A stretch of DNA of 64,000 bases from Anastrepha obliqua. Its lineage: Eukaryota > Arthropoda > Insecta > Diptera > Tephritidae. The first letter of the stretch is position 1. The number at the start of each line of letters is the position of its first letter. Below the pieces are notes generated by a model. That model had not been told where the DNA came from. It saw nothing but the letters and a program-made list of their open reading frames with translations, and did no database searches. The stretch is taken from assembly GCF_027943255.1 (NCBI RefSeq), contig NC_072893.1:97347784-97411783 (forward strand), given 5' to 3'. Position numbers and translations under genes: made by a program. Shown here piece by piece: positions 30,780-42,165 of the stretch.

Positions 30780-31035
30780 CCAACACCATCATACAGAGGC
30801 TACAATCTTTCATCAACAAATGTCCTTACATCATTTGTAGAATATTCTGGCCGAACACCATCAGCAAAGACGCGCTGTGGAGATTAACGAGTTAGGAGTC
30901 CATCCTATGGCAAATCAAACGTAGAAAGTGGCGATGGTAGATCACACGCTTTAAAAATCACCAGATAGCATCACGAGAATGGCACTGAACTGGAACCCGC
31001 AAGGGAACAGAGGTCGCGGTCGGAGGAGGCAGCTG
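30780..31035 (+). pseudogene. RTE-like LINE C-terminal fragment
   Basis: Shifted frames read 'IIQRLQSFINKCPYIICRIF', 'KDALWRLT', 'QIKRRKWRW' and 'KSPDSITRMALNWNPQGNRG' plus RGR. This is the standard tail of insect RTE-type polyproteins (INKCLR.ILRIxWP ... RRKWRWIGHTLRKPxxxITRxALxWNPQGxRxRGRP). Stops and frameshifts show it is dead. It is joined directly to the next LINE at about 31040. Confidence 0.75.
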
Positions 31036-31040
31036 ATTGG

Positions 31041-32440
31041 CTGCTCAAATGCGTATTAACGGTCAAGAAAGTAAATATTTACTCCGACAGCCAAGCGGCA
31101 ATAAGGGCCCTCGGGTCTATGACGGTGCTTTCGGAATTGGTCAAGGAATGCTTGACCTCGCTTTCGACTGCGTCCGTATCCTTTAACATCAGCCTCATCT
31201 GGGTTCCTGGTCATAGCGACATTGCTGGAAACTGTGAGGCAGATGAGCTGGCGATGCGAGGTGATTTCCCCGCGAAGGGAGAGAATTGGGATACCCCTGA
31301 CTACCTGCGGTCTGCTTCTGGAAAGATGGGCATCGCACCAACGAGCGCTGGGCAAGTACACAAACATGTAAGGTCGCGAAATCCTTCTGACCACGTGTGG
31401 ACCGGAGGCGCTCGGGCGAGCTTCTGAGGCTGACAAAATATCAGCTCTCTAATCTCGTGGGTTCTCTACCAGGACACAATTCGCGAGGAATGCATGCTGT
31501 GAGACTTGGAATTACCTCGAGTCCGGTTTGCGCTGGATGTATGGAGGATGAGGTGGAATCATCTCAGCACCTTCTCCTTAGCTGCCCTGCTCTGGCGGGC
31601 CTAAGATCTAGGCATCTTGGCTCCTACTTCTTTGCCACGCCTGCTGATATAGCTGGCGCTGATATTAGGTTAGGTTAGGTTAGCCTGGTTGGCAATGAGT
31701 CGCGCATAGACCTTTTGGTCCCTAGCGATACCAGATTGAGACCGACCTCTGTGAATACCTGAAGTAGACATCATGTAGGATGTCAGCGCTTTTGGCGAAT
31801 CTAAGTAGGGCTGGGAGCTCCGCTTTTGAGACATCTTCCAGACCCTGAAACAGTGGGGCTCCCTGGCATTTTAGTCGCGTTTTTAATAATGCCGGACAAG
31901 CGTACAGAAGGTGTTCTAAAGTCTCCTCAACATCCTCTCTGCATTTTCTGCATTTCTCCGTGTTAGCAATCCCTATCTTGTACGCATATGCAGCCAATAG
32001 ATTGTGGCCTGTTAGCATACCTATGATAGTTCTGCATTCCTTTCGCGAGAGCGTAAGTACGAATCGAGTCAGTTTTTTGTCGTTAGTTCTACACATGACT
32101 TTCGCTGTTTTGCATGTGGTCAAGTTAGTCCACCTAGCTTCCACTTGCCTTTTCATGTCGTCCTCCATTTCGTTGTATATTGTGTTTAGCGGTTTTGGCG
32201 CTGACATTAAAAATCTGATGAATTTCATCAGCAGCATTAAGCGGTCGACGCAAACATAGTCATCGTTCGTAATCCGCACGCTCCTAACCATCCCAGCACC
32301 ACCTCTCCCCGTCCTCTCCCTGTATCCCATCGCTCTTTCTCTCCCGCCTCACCCCTCCATAATGACATCACAAAGGACGAATCTTTCTTCGTCCAAGTGT
32401 GCCCATTCCCTGGGCAACCATATCAATCTAACCTAACCTA
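31041..32440 (+). mobile_element. I/LOA/R1-like LINE 3' half, split by a related LINE
   Basis: Plus strand. RNase H remnants are 'VNIYSDSQAAIRAL' (31068 on) and 'LIWVPGHSDIAGNCEADELA'. A frameshift follows near 31420. 'GELLRLTKYQLSNLVGSL' and a Cys-Cys-His-Cys knuckle, 'CAGCMEDEVESSQHLLLSC', end in 'ADIAGADI' at 31667. The frame resumes after the inserted minus-strand LINE as 'ADIKNLMNFISSIKRS' with a stop at 32259. Then come a 3' UTR and the CTAACCTAACC tail ending at 32440. The upstream RT is absent, so it is 5'-truncated. Confidence 0.82.
31654..32209 (-). mobile_element. 5'-truncated LINE inserted in opposite orientation, 14-bp TSD
   Basis: The insert is 31668-32195, with TGGCGCTGATATTA on the left (31654-31667) and TGGCGCTGACATTA on the right (32196-32209), one mismatch in 14. 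On the minus strand it reads 'EARWTNLTTCKTAKVM', 'SRKECRTIIGMLTGHNLLA' and the knuckle 'CRKCREDVEETLEHLLYAC'. It ends 'AELPALLRFAKSADI' with a stop near 31722. The 3' UTR ends in CTAACCTAACCTAACC at 31668-31683. The family is the same broad group as its host LINE, but a different subfamily by sequence. Confidence 0.85.
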
Positions 32441-33339
32441 TGCAATTATACAATACGTGAGAGATACTGAGATATTATTTTGCACGCACTTGACGTAGTG
32501 ACTACTAGTAACCACAGTGGCTACAAAAAAGCGGATATGCACCCGCAAGTCATTTGTGAGCTTTCGACTTATATTTTGAGCCTCACAACCACTCATGAAA
32601 CTGTGTATAAATATGGATATAAATGTAAACACAAAAGTTAACTTGCCTTTTATTTATTCTGTGCATTCATGTGTATGAACGCAAATATAAAAATACAATA
32701 GTTTTGTAGATTCGATTTTCCCAGTAACACTTTCATCAATACAAATGCCATATTGATTTGTATGTGAGTCAACCTGTCGTCGAAAGCCGTATCAATTACT
32801 TTACAGGTTATTTATATTTGTGTTTATATGATATATACATGCGTACGCAGTCACTGAAAGAAATAACATCTCTGAAATCGATAGTCTTGCTCTGGAATTG
32901 ATGAAATTATTTAAAATTTAAAGAGCTACATTTAATTTATGTATCAATAATTGCACCACAACCAAAAATTTATTCGATTGTTGAATAATCAATAAAGTAA
33001 TATGTCGAATTGAATATTTGATAATTTCCTCTAGTGAGTGTACCAGAGTAATTAAACCGCTATATATAAACACTCTGCTGAAATTTTATATACATATACT
33101 TTCACATTTTGTATGTCACGTTATTAAAAAAATGAATACAGATATTGACGAGGTATATAAGTATATGAAAAAGCTGAGAATGATGGAGGGAGTCGATTTG
33201 ATAGAAAATAGGCGGTGCCACACCCTTAAATGCACCCGGGAGTGCAATGCGTATGCCTCGATAATAACTTAATAAAATCCGATAAAAGATGTCATTTAGA
33301 TCCGACATATTCATTACTGATGTCGGATATCGTAATTTG
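32441..33339. other. non-coding, nothing recognised
   Basis: AT-rich spacer. No ORF with protein-like features. Confidence 0.5.
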
Positions 33340-33728
33340 AGGAGAAAATGGAAAAAACTGAATTTCGGGTGCTTATTAAGCCGATTCACCCTTAGAAACC
33401 CACTGTTTCGACTGTTGTTTGGTCTCTGGTGTGTGGTGATGGATCCATGTTTCGTCTACGGTTACAAAACGGCGCAAAAACTCCTCCATATTGCGATTAA
33501 ACAACGCCAAACCTTCCTGTGAAGTTGTTACACGATTGCGTTTGTGGTCGACTGTGAATTACTGGGTAGTCTGATAAAGGTAGCTGTAAAACACAAACTA
33601 ACTGACGCAGCACGTTCAAATTTTGACAGGAGTCAACTGACAGATGCCTGTTGACAGGAGCAGTATTTCTTTTTCAATAAAGAGGTCAGAAATACAAAAA
33701 ATTGACGGAATTATTGACCCGCCCTCAT
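33340..33728 (-). mobile_element. mariner 5' fragment, another family
   Basis: Minus strand. GAGGGCGGGTCAATAATTCC at 33728 looks like a mariner terminal repeat. After about 180 bp, a frame reads 'EEFLRRFVTVDETWIHHHTP' (first catalytic Asp in the VTxDETW form) and 'ETKQQSKQWVSKGE', then stops. The N-terminal DNA-binding half and everything after this motif are missing. Confidence 0.7.
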
Positions 33729-34847
33729 ATATGAAAGTTCACAAAATCGCCGAATAGCGCGTTCCTTATGAGGCATCACTTTATTGACGTTTTACAATTA
33801 AACTTCCAACTTCCTTTTTGACGGGGATTTTTATGTGGTAGGTGAAATTCAAGTAAATTACTTTGATGTTTTATAACGTAAATTAATAAAAGTCCCCTTT
33901 CTCGCATATTAGAGAATCCTGTCCTTTAGAGAGTTGGCAATATCAGTCGAAATAATCTGAGCAACAGCACTGGTAGCACTTCTGGTAGCAGAAATTCTAC
34001 TAGCTTCCACAAAAATTCCCCATTTTTCAAATATTTACATCAACTTTACTTGTTTCGCTTATAATATGCAAAATTAGTCCGCAGCTGTTGTTAAATTGTA
34101 TTTATTTCCATAATGTCAAAGAAAAACTAAACTAAACCAATTATGCAAAGCCGGTAGAACCAACTTGCATTGGACTAGCACCTTATATTGTATTGTAAAT
34201 AATTTCTCTGAGCTCATCAAACAAGTCCCCCAAAAACTGCTTTGTTTTCGGCAGTCATTTTTGTTTCACTTTATCATTCATTTAATTGTTATGAAAAATA
34301 AAAAATGGAATTTCAGGTATCTGTTTGATTTTAGCAGCAGTTTTTAGTAATTTTCTCTATTTTTCTAAACGGCGCTGCCACTTGCTTAGTATTGACATGT
34401 AATAGGATGTTGAGAAAATAATATGCAACCAATTTATAAAAGAGTAATAGTGATGTTAAGGAAAGATAAGGAAAAAAGAGACCGTATCATCATAGCCAGA
34501 GACACTTGTTTAAAATGAGTAAAAGTTCTGACTAATAATCGCAAATTAAATGCAAAATTACGAATATGATATATGAAGTGGTATGTGTGGTCCGTGTTAG
34601 ACGGACACATAAAACTGCAATGATGAATGAAATAGTTAGAAGCACTAGAAATGTGATGCTACCGCCATATGCTGAAGATTACGTGGACTGACCCTGTCAC
34701 AAATGTAGAAGTCCTTAGAAGATGCAGAAAAGAGCGAAAATTGCTACTAAATATTAAATGCCGCAAAACACGGCTACAGATAAGGAAGCATATTGCCGTA
34801 TACATTAGATCGAAAGAGTCCAAAACGTCTTTACTAAATATGCGTTG
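33729..34847. other. non-coding, nothing recognised
   Basis: AT-rich. The overlapping frames at 34659-34866 have no family features. Confidence 0.5.
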
Positions 34848-34849
34848 TA

Positions 34850-35695
34850 CAGGGTGGGCCATATAGCGTTTGCTTTTTAAACCACCTATTTTTTTGAGAA
34901 TAGTAACACAAATTACATGTCAAATGTATTCATAATTTACTTAAAGGTTTGACATTTACGAAATAGGACGCTATACGCTTGAACAAAATTGGGAAATATT
35001 GAAAACCTATTTCCAAAGTGGTGAGTCTTCTTCTTCTTTTCCGATTTTCACATCGGTGGCTACGTCAATAAGCAAAATGGTCGGATTTGGGGCTCAGAAA
35101 ACCCACACGTTACTGTAGAGAAGCAAATGCATCCACAACGAGTCACTGTTTGGTGCGGTTTTTGGTCTGGCGGCATCATCGGGCCATTTTTTTTTCGAAA
35201 ATGAGCGACGAGTTGTTTCCAAAAATTGAAGAGGATGACATGGACGACATTTGGTTTCAACAGGACGGTGCAACTTGTCACACTGCCAAAGTTACACTCG
35301 AACTTTTGGCTATCGTTTTTGAAAACTGAATAATTAGCCGAAATTCCGATATCAATTGGCCGCCTCGGAGCTGTGATTTAAGCCCGTTGGACTATTTTAA
35401 GGACCGTTAAGGACAAATGCTAAGCGAACCATCCAGAGACGATTGATGCTTTAAAACACGAAATCGAAGTTGCCATTCAAGAAATGGGAGCCCAAACAAT
35501 CGAAAATGTGCTTAAAAATTGGGTTGATCGAATGGCCTACTGTAAAGCCAGTCGTGGCAGTCATTTGAACGATATTATTTTTCGTTCCTAAATGACAATG
35601 TTCAATCTTCAAAATAAAAAAAAAAAAAATTGAAAAAATGTTGATTAGTTTTTTTTTATTGTCGATTGGAAAAGCAAATTTTACATGGCCCACCC
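34850..35695 (+). mobile_element. rosa-type mariner, family 1, copy 2 (decayed)
   Basis: The left end CAGGGTGGGCCATATAGCG follows TA (34848) and is identical to the end at 3905. The right end GGCCCACCCTA finishes at 35695. The protein is broken into pieces: '[20 protein letters not shown]', then the same loss of the DNA-binding domain as in copy 1, '[20 protein letters not shown]', '[15 protein letters not shown]', 'IWFQQDGATCHTAKVTLELL' and 'VDRMAYCKASRGSHLNDI'. The residues around the third Asp are deleted or frameshifted near 35395. It carries its own deletions, so the two copies diverged after a shared initial deletion. Confidence 0.85.
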
Positions 35696-35697
35696 TA

Positions 35698-36529
35698 TCC
35701 AAGCCCAAAGTCCAAAAGTTCTTTCTATATAGGTAGACGTGAATTGGTTGTAGTGCAAAGCCTTGAAGATAAACGAATCTACTGTTCGGTTCTCTTTCTG
35801 TTAATCTTTAAATTCCAATATACATAGGTTTCAGTTAGCTATTGATTTTGATTAAACTTTAAACAAAGCACCATGGTTTAAGGCAGATTCGTTTATTTGT
35901 GATCAACGGCATATAACTAACTATGTCTTCGATAAACCAATAGTGAGATGCATTCGATTCTGCAACAACTGTCCTAACCTCGCCTATAGTCTAAGTTTAT
36001 ATAATTTATTATTTAACAACAAATATATTTAGTATTTAACTAAATAGACAAAACATGCTTAATATAGTCAGCAAGATTTATCTGTAGAAATACAATAAAA
36101 TAGGCAGTATTTGTATTTTTTTATGTTATATAGATTTACCAGTGGATAGTTAGAAAAAGAAGATATCCATAGGCGGTTAAAAAAATGTTTCTAAGAATAT
36201 GGTTTAACAATTATTTTTCCTTCGAAAAGGTATGAATTTGTAGATGACGATTGAAACATGACTGAATTATGGCTGTGTTAACGGTGTCGGGCTGCTGATG
36301 AAGCTTATCAGGCGGCTAATAGAAAGACCTGCTATTTCAGCACGCGTAACAAAGAAGTGAAAAGTAAAATGCCTAAATCTTAGCCTCATCAAAGCAGGGT
36401 AGCTAAGTAAATTGTAATGAAATGTTTTCACCTCATCTTCCATTCAGTAAACGCAAAATAACAGAGAATAATGCAAAGTTTCATAGGATGTATACCTTGT
36501 GGGCACCCACAAAATTTTAGACAAGTATT
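35698..36529. other. non-coding, nothing recognised
   Basis: AT-rich spacer without credible frames. Confidence 0.5.
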
Positions 36530-36800
36530 TTTTAACCTTAGAAGATCTTTCTAACACGTTCGATCCTCCCGTGGACAGAAGGATGTCGCGACCTTATAAA
36601 CTTGTGTGTTTGCTGGGCTGTCACCAAGTCCACCTCTCCAGGGGAAACCACAGGTAGTCAAGGAAAGATCGGCTGCTTTGTTTCGCAGGAAATCTTCCTC
36701 ATAGGTCCATTTCAGCTCATACGCCATTTAGTTTTCTGCAATGTCGTAGCAACCTGGTATCCAGAAAGTGATGCCAGGTATAACAAATAATACTTTGTCC
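36530..36800 (-). pseudogene. LINE RNase H remnant
   Basis: The minus strand reads 'PGIHFWIPGCYDIAEN', a stop, then 'MAYELKWTYEEDFLRNKA' and, in another frame, 'AQQTHKFIRSRHPSVH'. These align in order with the RNase H region of the LINE at 31041 (VWxPGHxDIAGNxxADELA ... VHKHVRSRNPSDH). Short and degenerate. Confidence 0.6.
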
Positions 36801-37732
36801 AATCCTATGGAAAACTGTGTTACTGTTGTGGTGGTGCATGTATTAGAAAGATCAATTACTTAAACTCCCAAGCAGAATTCTAGCATATAAATTCACGTAA
36901 CAATTTAAAAGTTGTTCATGGCACACAACGGCAGTATATTTTTCTAAACAGCATATTTTTAGCATAGGGACGTATTTGAAATTATGGAGTGTATTACGAA
37001 TGTTCCCAGTTTTGGTGCAGTTGAATAAACAATTTTGCGTAAAAATCTGAGTTGATTTGATCAGTCTTTTTTTCTTCCAGTGCTTACGTTGGTGGTTGCA
37101 TGTGTGGATAGGATGCTGAAGTTGAGCATCGATTATTTTTCTGGCCACATGCGGTTTAAGGACTGATTGTTGCTTTTTATCGTTTGCGACCACCAACCGA
37201 TTGACTGCAACTGACTCGCTGTCTGGCTGATTGGCAATGCGGTTAGCAAACACTATTGGTTTTTATATTTTCAATAAAAAATATACTTCTACTTTGATTC
37301 CAATGATTGATTGTACACTAAGTTCACACGATTCTTATTAATATGTACACGCGCCTACTGAGCATGGGACTCATGGCGGCATGAGTGAGTTTAAATGAAA
37401 AAATTTCGTAAAAGTGCATAGTTGAAGAAAATATTAACTAGATTAGAGAGCTGTGATGCTTTTCGATCTTATGATTTAAAAAAATATTTCACTGACGTAT
37501 AGAAACGTTTAAATGGCTCATAGGCTTGGTATCACATCAATACAATGGCTTTTATATCTTTATTTTGCATAATTGTTTGTTCAGTCACATTTATAGAAAT
37601 TTTTCTTTTACCTTCTCTGGTAAAGATTATATTTTCCAAGCCCTGCGATATTGAATGTAGATTTATTCTACCAAAAAAATTTTCCCTGAGGCATACAAAG
37701 AGGTGAAATTTGTACACAGTAAATAACTAGTT
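36801..37732. other. non-coding, nothing recognised
   Basis: The frame at 36852-37253 on the minus strand is AT-biased and shows no domain. I do not call it a gene. Confidence 0.5.
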
Positions 37733-38060
37733 GGGCAGCCGCCGTAGCCGAATGGGTTGGTGCGTGATCACCATTCGGAATTCACTGAGAGGTCGTTGGT
37801 TCAAATCTCGGTGAAAGCAAAATTAATAAAAACATTTTTCTAATAGCGGTCGCCCCTCGGCAGGCAATGGCAAACCTCCGAGTGTATTTCTGCCATGAAA
37901 AAGATCCTCATAAAAATATTGTATCTGCCGTTCGGAGTCGGCTTGAAACTGTGGGTCCCTCCATTTGTGAAACAACACCAAGACGCACACCACAAATAGG
38001 AGGAGGAGCTCGGCCAAACACCTAACAGAAGTGTACGCGCCAATTTAAAAAAAAAAAACT
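37733..38060 (+). repeat. tRNA-derived SINE, full length
   Basis: The head has pol III boxes: an A-box-like TAGCCGAATGGGTTGG (37745-37760) and a B box GGTTCAAATCTCGG (37798-37811). The body carries CAATGGCAAACCTCCGAGTG, 'CTGCCGTTCGGAGTCGGC', 'CCACAAATAGGAGGAGGAGC' and CGGCCAAACACC. The 3' end is GCGCCAATTT and an A-run instead of the usual (TA)n. It is not a tRNA gene, because the acceptor stem does not close and the head runs directly into the SINE body. Confidence 0.9.
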
Positions 38061-39125
38061 CGTTGAGAGATATTTTCCATTGAGATTTATTGCAATAAAT
38101 ATATAAAAAGAATGATTGAAAAGCGAAATTTATAATCAAATTATTACATCTGTTGTTAGTTAAAATATTCTAAGAAATTTAAAAGTTAAATATAATTAAG
38201 ATATTTTATGTTTTCAAATAATTTTTATAAATACTATATAGTTTTTTAATTATTATTTGTTTTTTCAGGTAATCATCAACTCATTCAATATACCTTTGAA
38301 TGTGGGCTAACATTGTAGTTGCAGTTTAGTACTGGCTATATAAGTATGTATATTGGTGAATTGGTACTAGTGGAGGTTCTCGATTTACTGAAGAGAAGTT
38401 GTGGTTTTGGACGAAAACAATGGCCTATACCCTTTGTTCACTGGCGAGTCTATGATTTCTTCTGAAGAACGCAAAGGAAGCAAGGAAAACCGGGAACGAA
38501 TACTTCCGTTAGTATGGCGTACGGTAACTGTACGCTATAGCTGAAATAATCGGATATATACTGAATTTCATGCTAACAATCGATAGTACTTAATTCAAAA
38601 AAACATTTATTATTATTATTAATTTAGCATTTATTTATGTTAAAAAACGTAAAAGAACTGAAAATTATTGGTTTGCGCTCTGACTTTGATTTGACGTGGC
38701 TAACAGAAAGAAACGGCTGCATTTATCTTTGCTCTTTTCCATCGTTTCCGCTGATAATATAAAATATGCTAACGAAGATAAAAACACATTTGACATTTCA
38801 TCCATTGTTAAAACAACAGCTGCCCATCAAAGTTAACAAGGAAAAATTTTAACCCAAATGTGTCAAAGATCCTTACCTGAACTGTGGTCTGCGACTATTA
38901 ATTTGCCGTTTTTCGAAAAGAAAGGAATAAACAACTAATCGCACAATAATAAGTAAGTCGGTTGATATTAGTCGTGGTTTGAAGGTGTATTTTCGTAAAG
39001 TCTCCGCCCTTCGCATTAAAACTGAATGCGTGCTTTCAACTTGATTATGATGTTTTTGTTTTAGTTGAGATTACTTATGATTTCCATTAATATGAATTCT
39101 TCAACCTCTGTAAAAGAGGGGAAGG
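38061..39125. other. non-coding, nothing recognised
   Basis: AT-rich spacer between a SINE and the RTE-type LINE. Confidence 0.5.
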
Positions 39126-41490
39126 GTATTCATTGCTACCTGCTTTTTTAGTCTCGCTTAGCGGTTCACTTCTAGACCAACTATGTTTATGTGGTCCTCC
39201 ACCTGATCTTTCCAACGCAGAGGAGGCCTTCCTCTTCCTCTACTACCACCAGCTGGTACCGCATCGAATACTTTCAGAGCTGAAGTGTTTGTATCCATTC
39301 GGACGACATAACCCAGCCTACATAGCCGCTGAATCTTTATTCGTTGCCCTATGTCTATGCCGTCGTACAGCTCATACAGCTCATGTTTGCATCGCCTGCG
39401 ATATTCGCCGTTGCCAACGTGTAAAGGTCCAAACATCTTACGCCGAATCTTTCTCTCAAACACTCCAATCGTCGCTTCATCGGATGTGTCATCGTCCACG
39501 CTTTTGCGCCATACGCTAGGACGGGCATGATGAGAGTCTTTTAGGGTGTTAGTTTTGTTCGTAGAGAGTGGACTTTACTGTTCAGTTGCCTACTAATCCA
39601 AAGTAGCACTTGTTGGCAAGAGAGATTCTATGTTGGATTTCAAGGCTGACATTGTTATCGGTGTTAAAGCTGGTTCCTAAATAAACGAAGTCTTTTACAA
39701 CCTCGAAATCACAACTGTCAACAGTGACCGATACGCGAGTGCGACGACTGTTTCTTTGATGACAGGAGGTACTTCTTTATGTCCTCGATCACCACCAGAC
39801 CCATTCGCTTTGCCTCTTTATCCAGTTTGGAGAAGGCAGAACTAACAGCGCGGTTGTTAAGGCCGATGTTGGCATACACCAACAATTGTACGCTCTTATA
39901 AAAAGTTGTGCCTGAGTGATTAAGTCCTGCGGCTCGTACGATGCTCTCCAACATCAGGTTAAAGAAGTCACACGACAGCGAGTGACCTTGTCTGAAACCT
40001 CGTTTGGTACCAAACGGCTCGGAAAGGTCCTTCCCAATTGTGATGGTGTTGCAGGTGTTGAGCAACGTCATCTTGCATAGCCGTATTAGTTTTGCGGGGA
40101 TACCAAATTCAGACATCACATCATACAGGAAACTCCTTTTCGTACTGTCGAATGCAGCTTTGAAGTCGACGAAAAGATGGTGCGTGTCGATTCTCCTTTT
40201 GTGGGTCTTTTCCAAGATTTGGCGTATTGTGAATAATCGGTCGATGGTAGACTTTCCAGGTCTAAAGCCACACTGGTAAGATCCAATCAGTTGGTTGACG
40301 GTAGGCTTCAGCCTTTCACACAATACGTTCGCTAGTACCTTATAGGCGATATTTAGAAGACTAATCGCGCGGTAATTGGCACAGATTGCAGGATCGCCCT
40401 TCTTATGGATTGGGCAGAGCAGACTTAAATTCCAATCGGTAGACATGCTTTAATCCGACCATATTTTGCATAGAAGCTGATGCATGCACTTTACCATCTC
40501 CTTACCGCCATGTTTGAATAGCTCAGCCGGCAGTCCGTCGGCACCCGTGGCTTTGTTGTTCTTTAGCCGCGTTATCGCTATTCTCACCTTGTCATGGTCG
40601 GGTAGCGGAACGACAATTCCGTCGTCAACGATTGGAGTATCGGGATCTTCACATTCTCTGTGACATGCGCAGCAGTAACTATTTAATAGGTTCGAGAAGT
40701 TTTCCCTAAATAATTTAAGAATGCCCTGGATGTCAGTCACCAGATCGCCTTTGTTCTTACAGGAAAACGCCCCGGTCTTAAAACCTTCTGTAGGCCGCCG
40801 AACTATCTCAAGCTCCTCGCACTCACATATTTCGGTCGATCTGGTTTGGCGTTTTTCGATCAGGAGACAGCCAGGTAGCTTGGTGTATCTTTATATGCTC
40901 GAATCTGGTGCTGCAGACTACCATTTTTCGGGCCCCGGCGAAGTCGATCAGCCTCTGTCTGTTACCGGATGTTTTGTTGTGCAGGCTGAATTTTCCGACA
41001 CCAAATTTGTGGCCCTTAGCATGGCAGCTGTAGTAGACGTCGCATGGTCCTATGGTTTTCTTGCCTTGCCCCGTCCATCGCATTTCTTGAATGGCAGTGA
41101 TGTCAGCCTTTACTCTCACGAGGACATCAACCACCCGGGCAGAGGCACCTTCCCCATTAAGGGGCCGGATATTCCAGATGCATGCACTCAAATCGTCTTC
41201 CTTATTTCGTTTGCAGGAGTCGTCATCAGTAAAGGTAGTTCTCATCCGAGACTTTATTTATATTTTCATTGGGGGGGATTTTTAATTGGCGGGTCCCAAG
41301 CCCAACCAGCTATCCTGGAATGCTTCACCTGCTCACGTGAGCTCACTCCAGGACGGCTGTTCGGAAGCTACCCAGAGGATACTTGGGCTAATCCCGGACG
41401 TTGTGAGCTGCTTGAACCATATGCAGAGTAAGCGTCCTGGCCACTCTCAAGTGAATGGCGATCAGTAACTTTCCCCACTTGGATTTCTAT
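39126..41490 (-). mobile_element. RTE-type LINE, internally deleted
   Basis: Minus strand: 5' UTR (41490-41250), endonuclease, reverse transcriptase and C-terminal tail in order, about 2.4 kb against 3+ kb expected. There are deletions in the endonuclease and between it and the RT. The 3' end is near 39126. It is GC-richer than its surroundings. The protein is of the kind often mislabelled 'craniofacial development protein 2-like' in insect annotations. Confidence 0.88.
39158..41245 (-). pseudogene. RTE-type polyprotein (endonuclease + RT), broken
   Basis: Endonuclease, 41245-40823: 'CIWNIRPLNGEGASARVVDV', 'ADITAIQEMRWTGQGKK', an internal deletion, then 'GKFSLHNKTSGNRQRLIDFA' and 'ATWLSPDRKTPNQID'; the catalytic SDH end is deleted. 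RT: 'NNKATGADGLPAELFKHGGK' (about 40560), a stop at about 40448, 'PIHKKGDPAICANYRAISLL', 'FVDFKAAFDSTKRSFLYDV' and 'TKRGFRQGHSLSCDFFN'. The catalytic YADD is changed to YANI near 39875, so both metal-binding Asps are lost. C-terminal part, 39499-39158: 'VFERKIRRKMFGPL', 'RLCRLGYVVRMDTN' and 'GGSRGRGRPPLRWKDQVEDH'. It cannot copy RNA. Confidence 0.9.
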
Positions 41491-41915
41491 ACATGGAACC
41501 ATTCTGCTCCTCAAGTCTCTTAAATAACTTCAATTCAATGACACTAATTTCTGTATATTCATTACGAGCGTTCAAATTTATATTTTTAGCGTGGATTTTT
41601 TACCATAGATTTCGTAAAAGACCCAGAGAAAGTGAGCGTACGCTTACTGCCTTATGAAAAGTTTAGACAGATCATGCAACACCTATATTCTGAGGTGATC
41701 ACGAGGTTGGGTATCTACTTGCACCTTTGCTGACTTGACTAAAATGACATTTCTCAAACAAAACGGTTTCTCATGATATGCCTGTCAGAAGATGTGCCCG
41801 ATTTTTTTAATTTTTATTCTCAAAATGTGAATGCGGGCTTCAATTCAATACGAAATTTTAAAAATTGAATCCTTGTTGTAGCATATAGATAATAAGCTCT
41901 ACGGAGCATGTCACA
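41491..41915. other. non-coding, nothing recognised
   Basis: Short AT-rich spacer. Confidence 0.45.
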
Positions 41916-42165
41916 GCGTCGGGCATAGTCGAATTGATTGGTGTATGGCTACCAAATGGCCGGGTGCGACACCTCGGGTACGAAATAATAAATTATTGAA
42001 AAAACTTTTTCTAATAGCGGTGCTCGGAGTGCATATCTACCCTGAAAGAGCTCCTCATAAAAATCATCTGCCGTTCGGAGGTTATTTAAAACTGTAGGCA
42101 CCTCCATTTGTAGAAAAATATCGTCAATAGAAAAATATCAATATCACGCACAGGACAGATAGAAG
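41916..42165 (+). repeat. tRNA-derived SINE, diverged copy
   Basis: A degenerate head (GGGCATAGTCGAATTGATTGG) is followed by 'TTTTTCTAATAGCGG', 'GCTCCTCATAAAAAT', 'CTGCCGTTCGGAGG' and 'CACCTCCATTTGT'. A local direct repeat AAAAATATC flanks GTCAATAG near 42115-42140. Low-complexity TA-rich sequence at 42180-42205 may be the former tail. Confidence 0.75.

Noticed and set aside
31664..31683. TTAGG run as a true telomere or telomere fusion
   Set aside because: Only about four units, internal, and explained as the 3' tail of the minus-strand LINE with target duplications around it.
37733..37815. A functional tRNA gene
   Set aside because: Pol III boxes are present, but the sequence has no closing acceptor stem, is repeated several times with the same downstream body, and is a SINE head.
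39158..41245. A host 'craniofacial development protein' or endonuclease gene
   Set aside because: Endonuclease, RT and RTE-type tail lie in order with stops and deletions; it is a dead LINE.
40721..41431. 236-codon plus-strand frame
   Set aside because: Reverse shadow of the RTE-type endonuclease and 5' UTR on the minus strand.
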